Notes: a model not told the origin generated them from the sequence alone. Positions 15,658 to 28,258 are shown, counted from the first letter of the stretch. The stretch: 64,000 nucleotides of DNA from Pterobdella sp. o SKG-2022 (GCA_964035795.1 OZ038324.1:4947461-5011460), one strand, 5' to 3'. A program made the numbers and translations.

Positions 15658-18600
15658 TCACGAATCGATGGCGATATCACTGATAGCGACGTCAGGACAG
15701 TCATCATTGGTGAAACACAACTCCTCCACCACACCATCCATGCTTGAAATCAACACCTCGTTGTTGCCGTAGTAGTTCTTACCCAAGTCATTACACATAT
15801 AAGTATAATCTATATCGGCTTCGTTGTTTGCCTCATCTACTTCATCATCGTTCCCCTTCTCTTCTTCTTCTTCTTCATTGTTCATTTCATTCATCTCATT
15901 ATCGACGTTTTCGTTGTTAAGATGGTTACCATCATTGACATATTCATTCTCAAAGTACTTGTTGTCATCATTCACAAGCTCATTATTATCGTTTCCCTCC
16001 ATGTTTTCTACCTCGGGTTCTTTATAAGATTCAACATTTCCTCCATATTCATTATCAATGTACGTATCATTTACAAAATAATCAACACAATCATCATCTT
16101 TTTCTTCCTCCTCCTCTTCTTCTTGGCTCATATCAGCTTCATTATTCTTATAATCATCCATATAAATATTATCATCTTCATCACCTCCTGCAGCATCCTC
16201 CGCCATCACAAGATCACCAGCATCTTGGGAAAGATCGTCTGCACTCGACTTCTGTTCGTCCTCAAAACTCTGGTTGAAGTCGTTTTGGTTGTCATTGTAT
16301 TGATCGTGCCCATCATCCTCCTTGTAATCCTCCTCTTCTGCATTCGATAAAGAGTGCTCTTCGTCCTGCCCGTTAGAACTCCCTTTGTTAATATCACATG
16401 TTATTTCGTTGTTAGTCATTTTGTCTATTAGGTTGAAAAGATTCCTGTCATTGTGGCAAACGTTTTCGTTGCAGCTCTTTTCACTTTTTACGTCACTTTC
16501 TTGAGGTTTCGTGTCATTCAGCAAATCTTCTGCATTCTCATTTACCTCCTTTTCTTCACCCCCATTCAACTCTTCATTCGGAGCGTTTCCATTTCTGGAA
16601 TAATCGTCAGTTTTCACATTCTTCTCTTCAGCTTCACCACTCTCAGCCTTCTTCTTAGCAGCTTCCTTCTCCGCATCCATCATCCTTTTCTTAATCTTGG
16701 CGATGATGCTGTCGATTCCATTCTTGGGTAGAGACTCGCACACGGATGCCTTGGGGGTGCTGGTGCCAACTGGGGTAGTCGGCATGATACCATCATCGGT
16801 TTTGGCTTCAGAGGTCTTCTTAGCAGAAAGGAGATGTGGCGCGTTAGGGATGGGCATGTGGCCAGTGAGCGACAAGATGGCCTGGTTGACTGCAGCTCGT
16901 TCCACAGACCTGCAAAGACGGGCAGTCTCTCTATGGCCCATCAACAGTCGATCCTGACTTCTCTGTATCATCACTTCCGTCTCATCTTCCTTCACTAACC
17001 TGTTAACAAAATCATTTTCTAGAGTTGCCATAGAAGTGAAAGGTGCACTGGCATCCATCTTGTTCCTGGAATCATTGGTCATGACATGGTTCATGTACGT
17101 GAGGTCACTCATCGGAGGTCGACCCCTCGATCGGTTCAAGAAGGCCATTTTGTCCCCGCCCTCTGTCGAATAGTTGAATAATATTTAAAATAAGTGAAAG
17201 TAATCAAGTACTTTTAAAATGTATAAAAAAACGCAAAATAAGCTTGCCACCTGTGTACCTCTTTTATTAATTATTGAATGTTAATAAAATAGGAAACATT
17301 CGAGAGAAACTTCAAAAAAGTACTCAGCATCTCAGTAATTCTTGCTGAAACGATGAACTAAATCAGTAATGATTTTAAGGAGTAAGAGCCTTGAAATTAT
17401 ATTTAATTTAAATAAACGCTGTGAACGTTTTCATTTTGAACGAAGCTTTTCGAAAACACATGTTTTCATTATCATGTCCATTTAAAAAAAACTTTATTAA
17501 AATGAGCCTCACAATGAAAACATTTTTTTGAAAAGCTTCGTTCAAAATGGAAGGGTTCACAGCGTTTATTTAAATTAAAAGTAATAATTTTGATACTACT
17601 GAGATCCGCAATTTGTATTTAAAAAAAAACGCCAAAAAGACGTCAATAAAATCTGTTGTATAGAAAGTGAACAAGACAATGGAGACAAACTTATGGTCAG
17701 CCTATAATGACACACCTCACACCTTCTTTATAGAGTTTCTTTAAGTCCTTCCTCTTGTTTGCGAACCAGTTGGATATCGTGTGCACTCCAACGCGTTCCT
17801 TGTCTGACAACGCTCTTCCCGCTTTAATGAATAATCAATATGATCAATTGAAATATAATAAATTTAAATAAATGAATAAGTTTAAAATTAAATACAACCA
17901 TTTGATGACTATGAATTATTGGAAGTTATAAGTATCTTTCAATCAATCGAACATCTAATACCTAGTTTTCTTCCAACGTTGATTAACTACACAAAAACTC
18001 ACTGATTCTCTGGGTGACGATGTTACACGTGTTGGCAATCTCTTCTCTTCTGCGCAACGAAGGGTAATTCTCCTCGACAAACGACTTTTCTAGCATTTCC
18101 AGATGGTTCGGTCTAAATACAAACCTCTCTCGGCGTGGGAAGCTACCGAGTTGGCTGTTATTGCTGTGGTTGAGACTGCTTGTGCTGCTGATGGAGGAGT
18201 CGAGACTGTTGCAGATGGTGGTGGTAGGTTGCAGATCCATCGACTTTATTATGCCCTCCTCTGTGCCAGTTTGATGATTTATAAGGGCTTTATGTTGTAT
18301 TCTTTCAAGTTAAGATGCTAACGTTTAATGATAAAGCTATACTTATCGAAAATTACAGCTTTTATTTTAAATAAATGAACGAATCCTCAATTGATGTTTT
18401 TAAAGTTTAATTGCTATACAAAACATACATAAGCTGTCTCTAAAAAGTTAAGATTGCTTATTTGCAACAAAATATTTGACTTGAACAAAACCATAACAAA
18501 ATTATTGGGCCATAACCTCCCTATTAAAACTATTATAACGCATAACTAACAAAACCAGCCAATACAAAAACCCCTAAAAAAAACAAATACTACACTTACC

Positions 18601-21600
18601 GATGGCGGTAGGGTCGTTGCGGTAAGTAAGGTACCACTTCTTTATTGTACGACAACACTTCTCAGACATGCCCATGTACTCCCCCTTCAGGTAGCGGGAG
18701 ATGTACGCTTGGCTTATGCCTTTTGGGGGTTTGTGTGTGATTTGAAGATTATTAAGCTTAAAATATATCAAAGCATGGTTGCGTAACTGATATAAATCCG
18801 TATTTAGAGCAAACTGGTAGTTAACATACTTTTCTATTCAAAGCATATTACAAAGGTAGGTGATATATATGGTACTCCATAGTATTAAAAAAAGAATGAC
18901 TGCATATTTAATGAGATATTTCTCATGAAAACAAATAATGGAGCTGAAATTAAAAGGCCAATAATAAAATTATTGAAGATATTAATTGAATTATCATCAA
19001 AAATAGGGAGATAAAATGATTAAAACGTATAATGATTTTATTATTGAAAACAATATTATTAAAAGTTATATAAATTATTATTAAAAATAAAAAAAAACTA
19101 TAATTAAAAATAATAATATTAACTATAATTAAAAATAATATTAACTATAATTAAAAATAATATTAACTATAATTAAAAATAATATTAACTATAATTAAAA
19201 ATAATATTAACTATAATTAAAAATAATATTAACTATAATTAAAAATAATAATAAAAAAATTAAAATAATATTCATAAATTATAAATAATAATAAAAATAA
19301 AATAAATAAAAGTAAAAATAATAATAAATTATAAAATTAATATTTAATCATTTATAGTGATGACTAATGTAGTCGTGGTTACCGGTGAGAGTGGCGATCT
19401 GATGTTGTTTGATGTTGTTGACCACGGTGAACTCCTTTATCACCTCACAACATTCCTGTTCATCTTTCCTGTGGGTGCATTCGTTGCTTGACTTTAACTA
19501 TTTATTATAGTTGATTGGTTGATGAACTAGTAATTTGATTGGTTGATGAGCTAGTAAGTTGGTTGGTTGGTGAGTAGGTTAATTAATTAGTGAGAGTTGA
19601 TTTGTTAGTTGATTGGTTAATTACTTAAACGGTTTGTTAACCAGTTAATTTATTATGTCTAAAGCCAATATTCTTAACAAAAATGTATAGAATTTTTTCT
19701 CATATTAATATTTGTATATATTCTTAAACTATATTTAATATTTATAAGTAGGTAATGTGTACATTGTCTTTATGGAATTGGAAGTTGAATTATAAACTTG
19801 TCATGTTTGAATTAATACTGATAAATATTTAATATTTCAATCAGATTAATATTAGAACTGAAATATTATAGACATTTCCTAAAAAAAACTATGGAAAAGT
19901 TAGTTAGTTATCACTAGTGTCAGTGCTTTTTTTGCACCAATGATCCTTCTACCTTTCGTTTAGTGAGTTCTAGAAACTCCTCGAGTTTGTGGCACTATAA
20001 TCACATTCATAATTCATTGTATTATATCAGTGAGATTTATTTTGCTAAAAACTTTTTGATTAAAAATAAAAAACGAAATTATTGAATAATTTCTAAAAAT
20101 TATTGGTTAATTTCAAAGAAATATTGGTTAATTTCGAAACCTTAAAAAGGCATCATTGTCATTGCCATCGTCCTTGATCAGTCCATTTTTCTGGTGGAAA
20201 GGGATGCGTTTCTGAGTGGTTGACGGCTTACTGGGTAAACTAACGTTGTTGTTTATGCTCGATTGTATCTGCTTGAGTATTTGTTGAATCAGTTGCTCCT
20301 GTGATGACGATGTTGGTGTGGTTTTTGTTGGCAAAGTTGTAGCTTGATGCAGGGTAGTTGCTGTGGTTGTTGGTCTAGAGTTTGATATAGTGTTGATTGT
20401 TGTTGTTACTGTTTGTGTTGACAAAGATTTTGTTGTTAAAAGTTGCTGTTTCACGAGTAGTTGTTGGATTTGTTTGTGGATTGGCATGTTCTTGAAATCT
20501 AAGCTCTGAGTTGTATTTCCTTGTTTTGAGTGTTGAGTCAATGGTGTTGTTTGTTGTGGTAGTGTAGTTTGTTGTGATGGTGTTGGCTGTTGTGATGGAG
20601 TTGACTGTTGTTGTGGTGTTGTTTGTTGAGTTGGTGTTTGTTGAATAGACTGTAGAGATTGTTGGAATGAGACTGGCTGAGTAAGAATCATTTGCTTAGA
20701 AGGAATTTGGGGGGATATTTGTGGATGCAGTTGTGGTGAGATGAGTTGTGATGGAGATAACTTTATTGGGTTGACTGATTGTTGGGCTTCATTTTTAATT
20801 TTTGGTGATAGGAGACTAGGAAATGTTGTTGTTGTGTTTGTTGTTGAAGTGTTGTTAGTTAAAAGAGAATGGTTGAAAGTTGATAGTGTATTGGTTGTCG
20901 TTGTGGTTAATTTCAGCTGGTTTGAAGACTGTTGCAAAGCCAAAAGTTGCTGCAATTGTTGAAACAAATTTTGCTGTTGCTGTTGTTGTTGAATTTGTTG
21001 TTTTTGTTGTTGTTGAACATGCTGTTGTTGTTTTTGTTGTTGTTGAAGAAGCTGTTGAAGAGCTGGAGGAAGAGTCAGAGGTGATGACAGTAATTGGGCT
21101 TGACTGGTTTGAAGTTGTGTAAGTTGGGAAGGTATGGGTGATACTTGTTGAATTTTTTGTTGCTGTTGTGGTTTTTGTTGTAGTTGAATTTGTTGAAGCT
21201 GTGGTTGTTGTTGTGTTTGTAGTTGTTGTAATAATTGATTTTGCGTTAAGGGTTGTTGAAGAATTTGTAATTTTTGTTGTTGAGAGGTTGTATTTTGAAG
21301 AAGAGATGAGATCAAAAGAGGTTTATGTTGTAGAAGAGTTTGTAATGGAATTGAGTTTCTATACACAGATACAGGTGGCTTGCTAACAACAGCTGTAGTA
21401 GTTGTAGTGTTGTTGCTACTAGTTATGAGTCCAAGTTGTTGCAGCAGACTCAAAATAGCTTGTGGTTGTTGTTGCTGTTGTTTTTGTTGAAAAGAATTAA
21501 CAAGGGAAATAAATTGTTGTGACTGTGATAATGTACTTGTGGTGGGTTGAGAGATTGATGTGACTAATGATAAAAAAGATGACAATGATGTTGAAGTTGA

Positions 21601-22081
21601 AGTTGTTGGAGTGAGTTGAGAAGATACTAAACTCGAAGGAATGGGTGAAACTTTCAGGTTGTTTAAAATGGGTGGTTGTGGTGTAGATAGGTTGTTTAAA
21701 AGAGTGTTTAAGTTTATCAAAGTAGCTTGACTAGATGCTGGGGTTGATGTTGGCAATGTTGGAAGTTTGTTAATTGTGCTCTTGAAATCTGATGCTTGCT
21801 GTTTGGAGCATTAAATGCTATTAATATTCAAATCTTGAACAAAAATAAAAGATTAAATATAATATTTAACAACTTTATGCAAATTTTTTCAAAGATAAAT
21901 TTTTGAAGACTGATAAGTCACAGACCTTAGAAGACTGAGCCAAATACTGATCAACCATGTCAAAAGAGTCATAAGCCACACAGACTTGCTCTTTGGTCAT
22001 ACCACTGTTTCTCAGTCTCCTCACCAATTCCGTCTGCTCTATGCTGTATTGCTTGCAAGACGACATTACGTGTGAAGGCAT
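15658..22081 (-). CDS. HMBOX1: HMBOX1-like HNF-type homeobox protein, enlarged
   Basis: Seven exons join in a consistent frame, giving about 1293 residues: 22081-21926, 21798-20141, 19468-19383, 18719-18600, 18260-18003, 17821-17723 and 17162-15658. In vertebrates HMBOX1/HOT1 binds telomeric repeats and acts as a transcription factor. Residues 12-52 match its N-terminal domain (YSIEQTELVRRLRNSGMTKE). The fourth exon carries the HNF-type segment (GISQAYISRYLKG). An atypical homeodomain follows at about 715-792, from RRERFVFRPNHLEMLEKSF to ISNWFANKRKDLKKL. The motif VERAAVNQAILSL in the last exon matches VEMAAVNHTILAL of the family. The vertebrate protein has about 420 residues. The extra length is one 553-residue Gln/Thr/Ser-rich exon and a 400-residue acidic Asn/Glu/Asp-rich tail. 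Regulation is not evident. Confidence 0.88.
17397..17588. mobile_element. Foldback (MITE-like) element with about 80-bp inverted arms
   Basis: Left arm about 17397-17476 and right arm about 17507-17588 are imperfect reverse complements. Both share TTTAATTTAAATAAACGCTG, TTTTGAACGAAGCTTTTC and ATGTTTTCATT. They are separated by a loop of about 30 bp. The element lies in the last HMBOX1 intron. There is no coding capacity, so it would be non-autonomous. Confidence 0.75.
18312..18420 (+). repeat. Dispersed repeat, copy 1
   Basis: This copy shares GCTATACTTATCGAAAATTA and GAATCCTCAATTGATGTTTT with copies at 28292-28403, 41311-41395 (diverged) and 35943-35983 (opposite strand). It has no coding capacity and lies in an HMBOX1 intron. 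Confidence 0.7.
19099..19250. repeat. 22-bp tandem repeat (about 7 copies)
   Basis: The unit ACTATAATTAAAAATAATATTA is repeated about seven times with almost no divergence in an HMBOX1 intron. AT-only low-complexity DNA flanks it. Confidence 0.85.
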
Positions 22082-23019
22082 CTTTTACAAAAAACACATT
22101 TTCGAAATTTTTACGAATTTTTCGTTGAAAAGTGAATTTCTTATGATAAACACAACAAAATTTATAACATATTTCTGTAGCGATCAAAAAATCTAAAAAG
22201 TAGTTATGTCACCAAAAGATTAATATTCAAGAAGCCGGTTGCAGAAATAAAGCAGCTTGGAATATATGATGAGCGAGCGTGGAAGCAGAGGAATAATAAT
22301 TTATCGATCGCTTTCATAACCGCTTGGCTGTAGCATTGTGAGCTGTTGAAGCAATTCAAATGCTTTTGTCCTAACGTTTATCCATACGGATTTGCGATTA
22401 CTTATGCACGATGTTGAATTTTTGGGAACTTTATATAACTGTTTAATTACAAAAAGTAAATGATCGTATTTTAAGAGATGGGTTCAGTTTGACAATGAAT
22501 CTTTTAAATATGATTTTAAATAAAAAAATTTGTATTAAAAATAGATTTAATTAGTAATAAAAGACATTTTAATTACTAAAAATATAAACAAAAATATATA
22601 TATGTTATATAAAAACCTGAATAAAGAAAAAGGATATAACATGATTTTTCTATAGATGTATTTTAGCTTAACATATACTATCAGAATTTTACAAAAAAAT
22701 TGTATACTTTCATACTTAGATACAATAAGATTTGTAGAACCATTGTTTCTATAGACCTTAAATTGATGAATCTTTCAATTTTTATTTTAAAGTATTTAGT
22801 TGAAACTTTTATTAAGAGTAGTTTATATTTATAATTTAGCTTTCGTTTCAAAGTTTTAAACTTATGAAAATAAATTTAATGGTATATTGTTAAATTATTT
22901 AATTAAAAAATACATGTGTATTTTGAAATTTTTTTAATAAATTTCATCATAACTAATAAAATCGTGCATTCTTATGATTGTAAATTGTAAACACTAGTTT
23001 TAAGATATTTTAAGGAAAA
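22082..23019. promoter_or_regulatory. Divergent intergenic region of HMBOX1 and the GDPD gene
   Basis: A 938-bp AT-rich stretch between the start codons of two oppositely oriented genes, and therefore containing both promoters. No specific element could be picked out. Confidence 0.4.
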
Positions 23020-24588
23020 ATGATGAGAAGCCCGAGCAATGGCAGCTTCAGTAAAATGTATAACAAGTCCAATAGCAAATCAAATTTAATGTTTAATGGA
23101 GGATCGAGCTCTTCAATTACGGTTTATAATAATACCATGGACAACTACGATGGTGGGAAAAATGAAGCTAATAAAAATAGAAAACTTTCAACTTTGACAT
23201 CCAAAAAAGTGTTTTTGTTTTTACTTCTTGTTAGCAATTTGGTATGGATGACATTTTATTGCTCAAGTCATAGCAAAGCTTTATCATTTTTCAAAGACCA
23301 TTCCACCTTGTGGAATCTTGAAAGGCATGATGGTTATTTTGTATTAAAAATTTTCATTTTCATTTTTTTTAATTGTAGAAAGCACATGGAGTATGCTTAT
23401 GACCACAAACTGCATGAGATACACCAGCATCGACCCCTTATAATTGCACACAGAGGAGATTCTGGAAATTTCCCTGAACATACCAAAGAAGCCTATGTGG
23501 CTGCAATTGAGGCAGGAGCAGATGCTATTGAATGTGATGTAGGATTGAGTTATGATGGATATTTGATATGTCTGCATGAGAGCTGGATGAGCGAGGGTAC
23601 TGATGTTGTTGATAAGTTTCCCCCATCAAGGAAGAAAGAATATTTATATGATGGTCATGTTATCAATGACTTCTTCAGTGTTGATTTCACTATAGAAGAA
23701 CTCATGACTCTTCGAAAGGTGCAGAGCAAGAAGTCAAGGAGTAAAAGGTATGATGGACAATATCAGATTGCCACTCTTCAAGAATTCATGAAGGTAAAGA
23801 CATATTTCATTGCTCTTCATATCAAAGCAAAATGTCATTATACAGATTGCTTTCAGTAGCAACAGAACATTAGCAGTGTATGTTGAAATTAAAGACCCTG
23901 ATTTCAACAATGACCATGTGAAGGGCAGTGCATCTTTTGAGGAGTTGGTGATTGATGAATTACACAGGCATGGGTGCTCTAATGAAGCTTACTTCAGATG
24001 TGTGGTCCAATCATTCAGTCTTCAAAGCCTACAAGCAGCCAGAAAATTGACCAAGTTGCCTCTGCTATTACTCACTAAACCTCCAACTAAAATATCTGAT
24101 GAACAACTTCAAGAGTGAGAAATGTAGTAAATGTTGAATGTTATTTGGGGTGTATGTGTGTGGTTTAAAATATTTCTCATGGCTCAAACAATGTTGTTGT
24201 AATCAGCTTTTCAGGGTGGATGTATGCAGTAGGTCCAAGGAAGGACCAGTTGATGCATGCTGAGGAAGCTAGGAGCTTCATTGAAAGGTGGTGCATTGTG
24301 GCAAGTTGAAGGTTATGACTGATGAATGTTGGGTTATGTTCATGTAAACATTAATTTTGGAAAATTATTGAGGTGGTAATATTCATATATAGATGCCACA
24401 AGAGAGGCTTGAAAGTGCAGCCCTACTCTTTCAGGAACGAGTACATCTACTTACACAGTGACTTCAAACACGACGCCTACCTCGAGATGGCTTTTTTCTT
24501 TTCACTGCATGTTGATGGCTATTTCACAGATTTTCCTTCTACTACATATTTCTTTTTAAATGCTCTTTATTTGTTTTTTTCTTCATAA
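23020..24588 (+). CDS. Membrane-anchored glycerophosphodiester phosphodiesterase (GDPD family)
   Basis: This would hydrolyse glycerophosphodiesters to glycerol-3-phosphate and an alcohol. Exons are about 23020-23309, 23379-23793, 23846-24114, 24207-24287 and 24393-24588, giving about 416 residues in a consistent frame. The first donor is the least certain. Residues 1-63 form a Ser/Asn-rich, probably cytosolic, tail and 64-81 one membrane helix (KVFLFLLLVSNLVWMTFYC). The TIM-barrel catalytic domain follows: IAHRGDSGNFPEHTKEA supplies the HR motif, DAIECDVGLSYDGYLICLHE the metal-binding E and D and the second His. Then come YQIATLQEFM, VYVEIKDPDF and a late VQPYSFRNEYIYL. The order suggests a type II membrane protein with an extracellular or lumenal catalytic domain. 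The layout resembles GlpQ-type bacterial and plant enzymes. I could not assign a named animal orthologue. Confidence 0.85.
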
Positions 24589-25814
24589 CAGCTCTTGATT
24601 TCACCATTTTAATTTTTTCGAATTATTTCAAAACGTTTTTCGATTTTATAATTTTAATTTTATTCAATTTATCTTGATTTTTTCGTGATAACATTAGGTG
24701 GTTTTGAAGCGCATGTTGTATTTTTTAATCAAAGTCAATCATTTTTGACCCTCTAATTTCCCGGTACTAATTGCTGAGATTTTGTTATTTTTAAAAATTA
24801 TTCCAATAAAACTTGATTTTTACTCATATTTTCAAAAAAAATTTTTTTTACCATAAGCTTGTTTTTTTAGTAAAGAAAAAATTAGTTGTAGATAAGTTTT
24901 AACATTTGCATTGACCTCAAAAATAAAGGAATTTTTTTCTCAAAAGCTTTGTAGAAAGTAATTCAAATGGCTTCTTATTATAAAAAAAATCTTTTAGCTC
25001 GAACAGTGACGAGCTATACCCACCAAAGTTCTGATTTTCTTCAGTTTAGTGACAACGTTTGTTTTATAAGTAGCTTTTTAGATTGATACGTACAATTAAG
25101 ATCATAAGTGGATTTGTAAAAACCAAATTGACTGGTCATTGAGCAAGGTATTAATTAAACTTCTTTTGATCTCTAAACTTTTTGTTTATCTGCATCGGTC
25201 AAAACTTGCTTGAAAATACAAAAATGCTAACGTGGTTATCATGGAGAAGGAAATTTCCATGCGGTTTCAAACTCTTAAGGATAATACTTCAATTTTCAAA
25301 AATTCGGTGAAAAAAAATAGAGCAATCCGAGAAGGAATAAAATTTTCAAGTATAAGTAGGCATAATGGCAGCGCAAATCGAAAATTTTCGAATATACGCC
25401 ATATGAACATAATGTTTAAAACAAAACTTCGGAATTTACAAAAATTTCAATTTTGATAAAATTTATGCTCTTTTTATAAAACCGTATTTCAAAAGTTCAA
25501 AGCTTTCAGTCATTTCCCAGATCATTTTTTCCCTTCAATTTAATACTCATAAGAACTTACAATATTCACAGTTCAAAAAAAGTTTCAGCACTTTCCAGTT
25601 TAATTTCTGACCTCTACTTTCGAGACTTCTCAAAAAGCTAGGTGAAGCTTCAGATGGCTATTGGTCGTGAAGCAAAATCAATAAGATAAATGTAGTGTTT
25701 AATGTTCAAACTGGAGGAAAAATAAATTTCGATAAAAATAATTTAGCAAGAGTTTAGATTAACAATATATTATCAGTCAAGCCAAAAAAACAGTAACTTA
25801 ATAAAATTTGAATA
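24589..25814. other. Convergent intergenic region, no gene seen
   Basis: About 1.2 kb between the ends of the GDPD gene and the SLC22-like gene. It is AT-rich. One 74-residue frame at 25232-25456 (plus) has no recognisable motif and is probably chance. Confidence 0.5.
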
Positions 25815-28258
25815 TCATTTAAAACAATATATTTTTCGATGACTTTTCATTTCTTCTAGAGTGTCACACAGGGGTTCGTTTTTGGTTTCCGGCAGCAAAT
25901 TAGTTAATATACCACTAAGCAGTGAAAAAATTCCAATAAAAAGCAGCAGGTAAGTTACAGACTGGAGAAATATTTCAATGAATTTGTTATAAATTGAAAA
26001 GCTATCTTTAATGCTTAGTAAAGAAAAATACTTTTTGAAAATAGAATAAAATCTAAAATTGAAACTCACAATTGAAGTCAGTTGAGACACAATGATGAAA
26101 GCAAGTTTGTAGAAGATAAAGAAGAGTGAAAAGGGTTTTCCTCTGGCTTCAGTTGGGTATGTCTCGTTGATGTAACAAGGTACAGTAGGTTCTAACATAG
26201 AAGATATTGCTTTTCCTACTAATGATGGACAAGTTTTGAAAAATTGAGAGTTTGGAATAAATGTAAGAGTAACTTCTTATGGCATAATCAATCAAGAGCT
26301 TAAAGGTTTATTCAGAAGCAATTTAAACTAATATGTAAAATAGAAAATAAATGAAAACTACCGCTTAAGAGAATGAAAAGTGCTATGAGAGTACACACAA
26401 GTAGAAAACCACTAATCATTCTTTTTCTTGACGCAAAAGTTATGAATATTTCCGAAACTACCAGACCGGGGAACTCTACTATAGCTAAAAATGTTCAAAG
26501 ATTTCATGCTTGTATTTTTTTTTAAATTTAGTATTTATAAAGCGTTTTTTGCGCAGCTCTAAATAATTTTTATAAATTCAATGTAGCGAATTTTTAAAGA
26601 CTTAAAAAATCAATAAAGAATTGATACCTCCTATGAAAAAATTTATGTGAGAAAGCTCAGAAAATGAAGTTAAAAAGTAAGCTAGTCCGTAGTAAAAACA
26701 AGCTCTTGTGAAACTTCAAAAATAGCTTTAATTAGCATTTTAATTCTTTTAGTAAAAATGGTTTTACCTAATAAAAGAAAATATAATCGAGGTGAAAGCG
26801 AGATTATTAGAAGACACTAAATCTGCAAACGTTACATTTTTTGTTTCACCTTTCTGTGAACAACTTTTTGAATTAGTAGAATATACATGGATTAAACAAT
26901 TAAGCAACCTTAATGACATTAATGTTATCTGGAAATGAACGCTTGTTAGACTTGGCGATGGCTTTCAGAAGATCAAAAGACTTCTTTTGGTTTTCTCTTG
27001 CATAAAGCCATCTTGGTGACTCTTTTATTAAACTATTAAACATTAAATTTACATTATCAAATATTGGTATCTATTTAAAAATAAAAAAAAATAGACTCAC
27101 AATATAAGAATAATACCGATTGAAGTGATCAAACTCATGCCAAGCAAAAGGCCCGACCAGCTTCTGAGCAGATAGGCAAGCAATGCCAATGATATGCTAC
27201 CTGAATTTGATAAGACATGATGCAATAGTGAGAAATGCCCTCTGACCTTCATGCCAAAAAACTCTGTAACTTTAAACGTTTAAAACGTTACAAAGATTAG
27301 CAACCATTTTGTATAATGAAACGAAAATTTGCAACAAAACCAGTAGTATATGGTATAGAGGCTGTGATACCAATTAGATACATCAACAAGCAGTAAGCAC
27401 TAAATCGACGAGAAAATGCAATGATTATAAAAAGAAAAATTGTAGAAATGTAACAGAAAACGTAGGGACGCATTCTTCCGATCCTTTGAAATTGAAATAT
27501 CGGAGTGAAAAAATAGTTTTTGAAATTATTTTCAACAAAAACTTGAAATTTTTAAATGACAATGCCGAAGTATTTGACTAACTTATCACCAAAGAACCCG
27601 ATGAAAAACGCCCCCGTAATTTTCCTCATTCCTAGGAACACAATAGGAATGTGTACTTTCCATTTGTTTCTACAAACAAGACCCCACTGAAATAAAATAA
27701 ACATTCATCCCAATTCGACGTCATCACAAAATCCAAACCTCTGTTTCAATAGTATCCTTGTAAGAGTATGGATCGTATTCATATCCATACATACACTCAA
27801 CCACCTCCGTGTGATTAGCAAAAGGGTTCTTGATCCAATCTTGCACTGTCTACAAGGTCCAGTTGGAATAGTCTCTGTGGTACATGTGACATTCACCTAG
27901 ACCCTCTACTGATATGTTTCTGACTAACTCACTGCTCAAGTTCAAATGAGCCAAACCTAAAAATATATCAGTGTCGAATTTAAATTATATTTACAAAATT
28001 TCACATTAAATTACCTATAAATCTTGCATATTAAACAAAAGTAAGCTTAATATTTACCCGGCTCTTTGCAGTTGACCCTCTTGAAATATGCAGCAAGAAA
28101 TACAGGCGAAAAAAACACCATCGAAGTCACCATCACCACTATAGCATATGAAAAAACATTAAGTCTTTGTGTCTCTTCGTTTTTTTCATGTCTTCGCCAT
28201 CTTTTTTTGAGTTTTCGATAATTTTCATTTCTTAAATCTTTTTTCTGTTTTTAAAATT
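25815..28258 (-). pseudogene. SLC22-like organic ion/carnitine transporter gene with an in-frame stop
   Basis: A 12-helix major-facilitator transporter of SLC22 type. Exons are about 28258-28058 (start unclear), 27956-27739, 27686-27583, 27483-27323, 27263-27101, 27032-26918, 26853-26768, 26704-26628, 26484-26362, 26218-26070 and 25961-25815. Family marks are TIETEWGLVCRNKWKV after the first loop, FFGDKIGRMRP (the DRxGRR-like loop), GMKVRGHFSLLHH, IKESPRWLYAREN, INETYPTEARGKP and LLPETKNEPLCDTLEEM. All exons keep frame, but a TAG at 27852-27850 interrupts the large extracellular loop right after YSNWTL, with homology on both sides. No start codon was found upstream of the first helix. This could be a recent pseudogene, a null allele or a sequence error; the other exons look conserved. 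Confidence 0.75.

Noticed and set aside
15824..16350. Plus-strand frames opposite the HMBOX1 acidic exon
   Set aside because: They are low-complexity shadows of the Asp/Glu/Asn-rich minus-strand coding sequence.
19935..20000. Possible extra HMBOX1 exon (minus) reading CHKLEEFLELTKRK
   Set aside because: It has an acceptor and donor but needs phase 0 at both ends. The flanking exons at 20141 and 19468 already join in phase without it.
20741..21386. Plus-strand Val-rich frames
   Set aside because: They are antisense shadows of the HMBOX1 Gln/Thr-rich exon.
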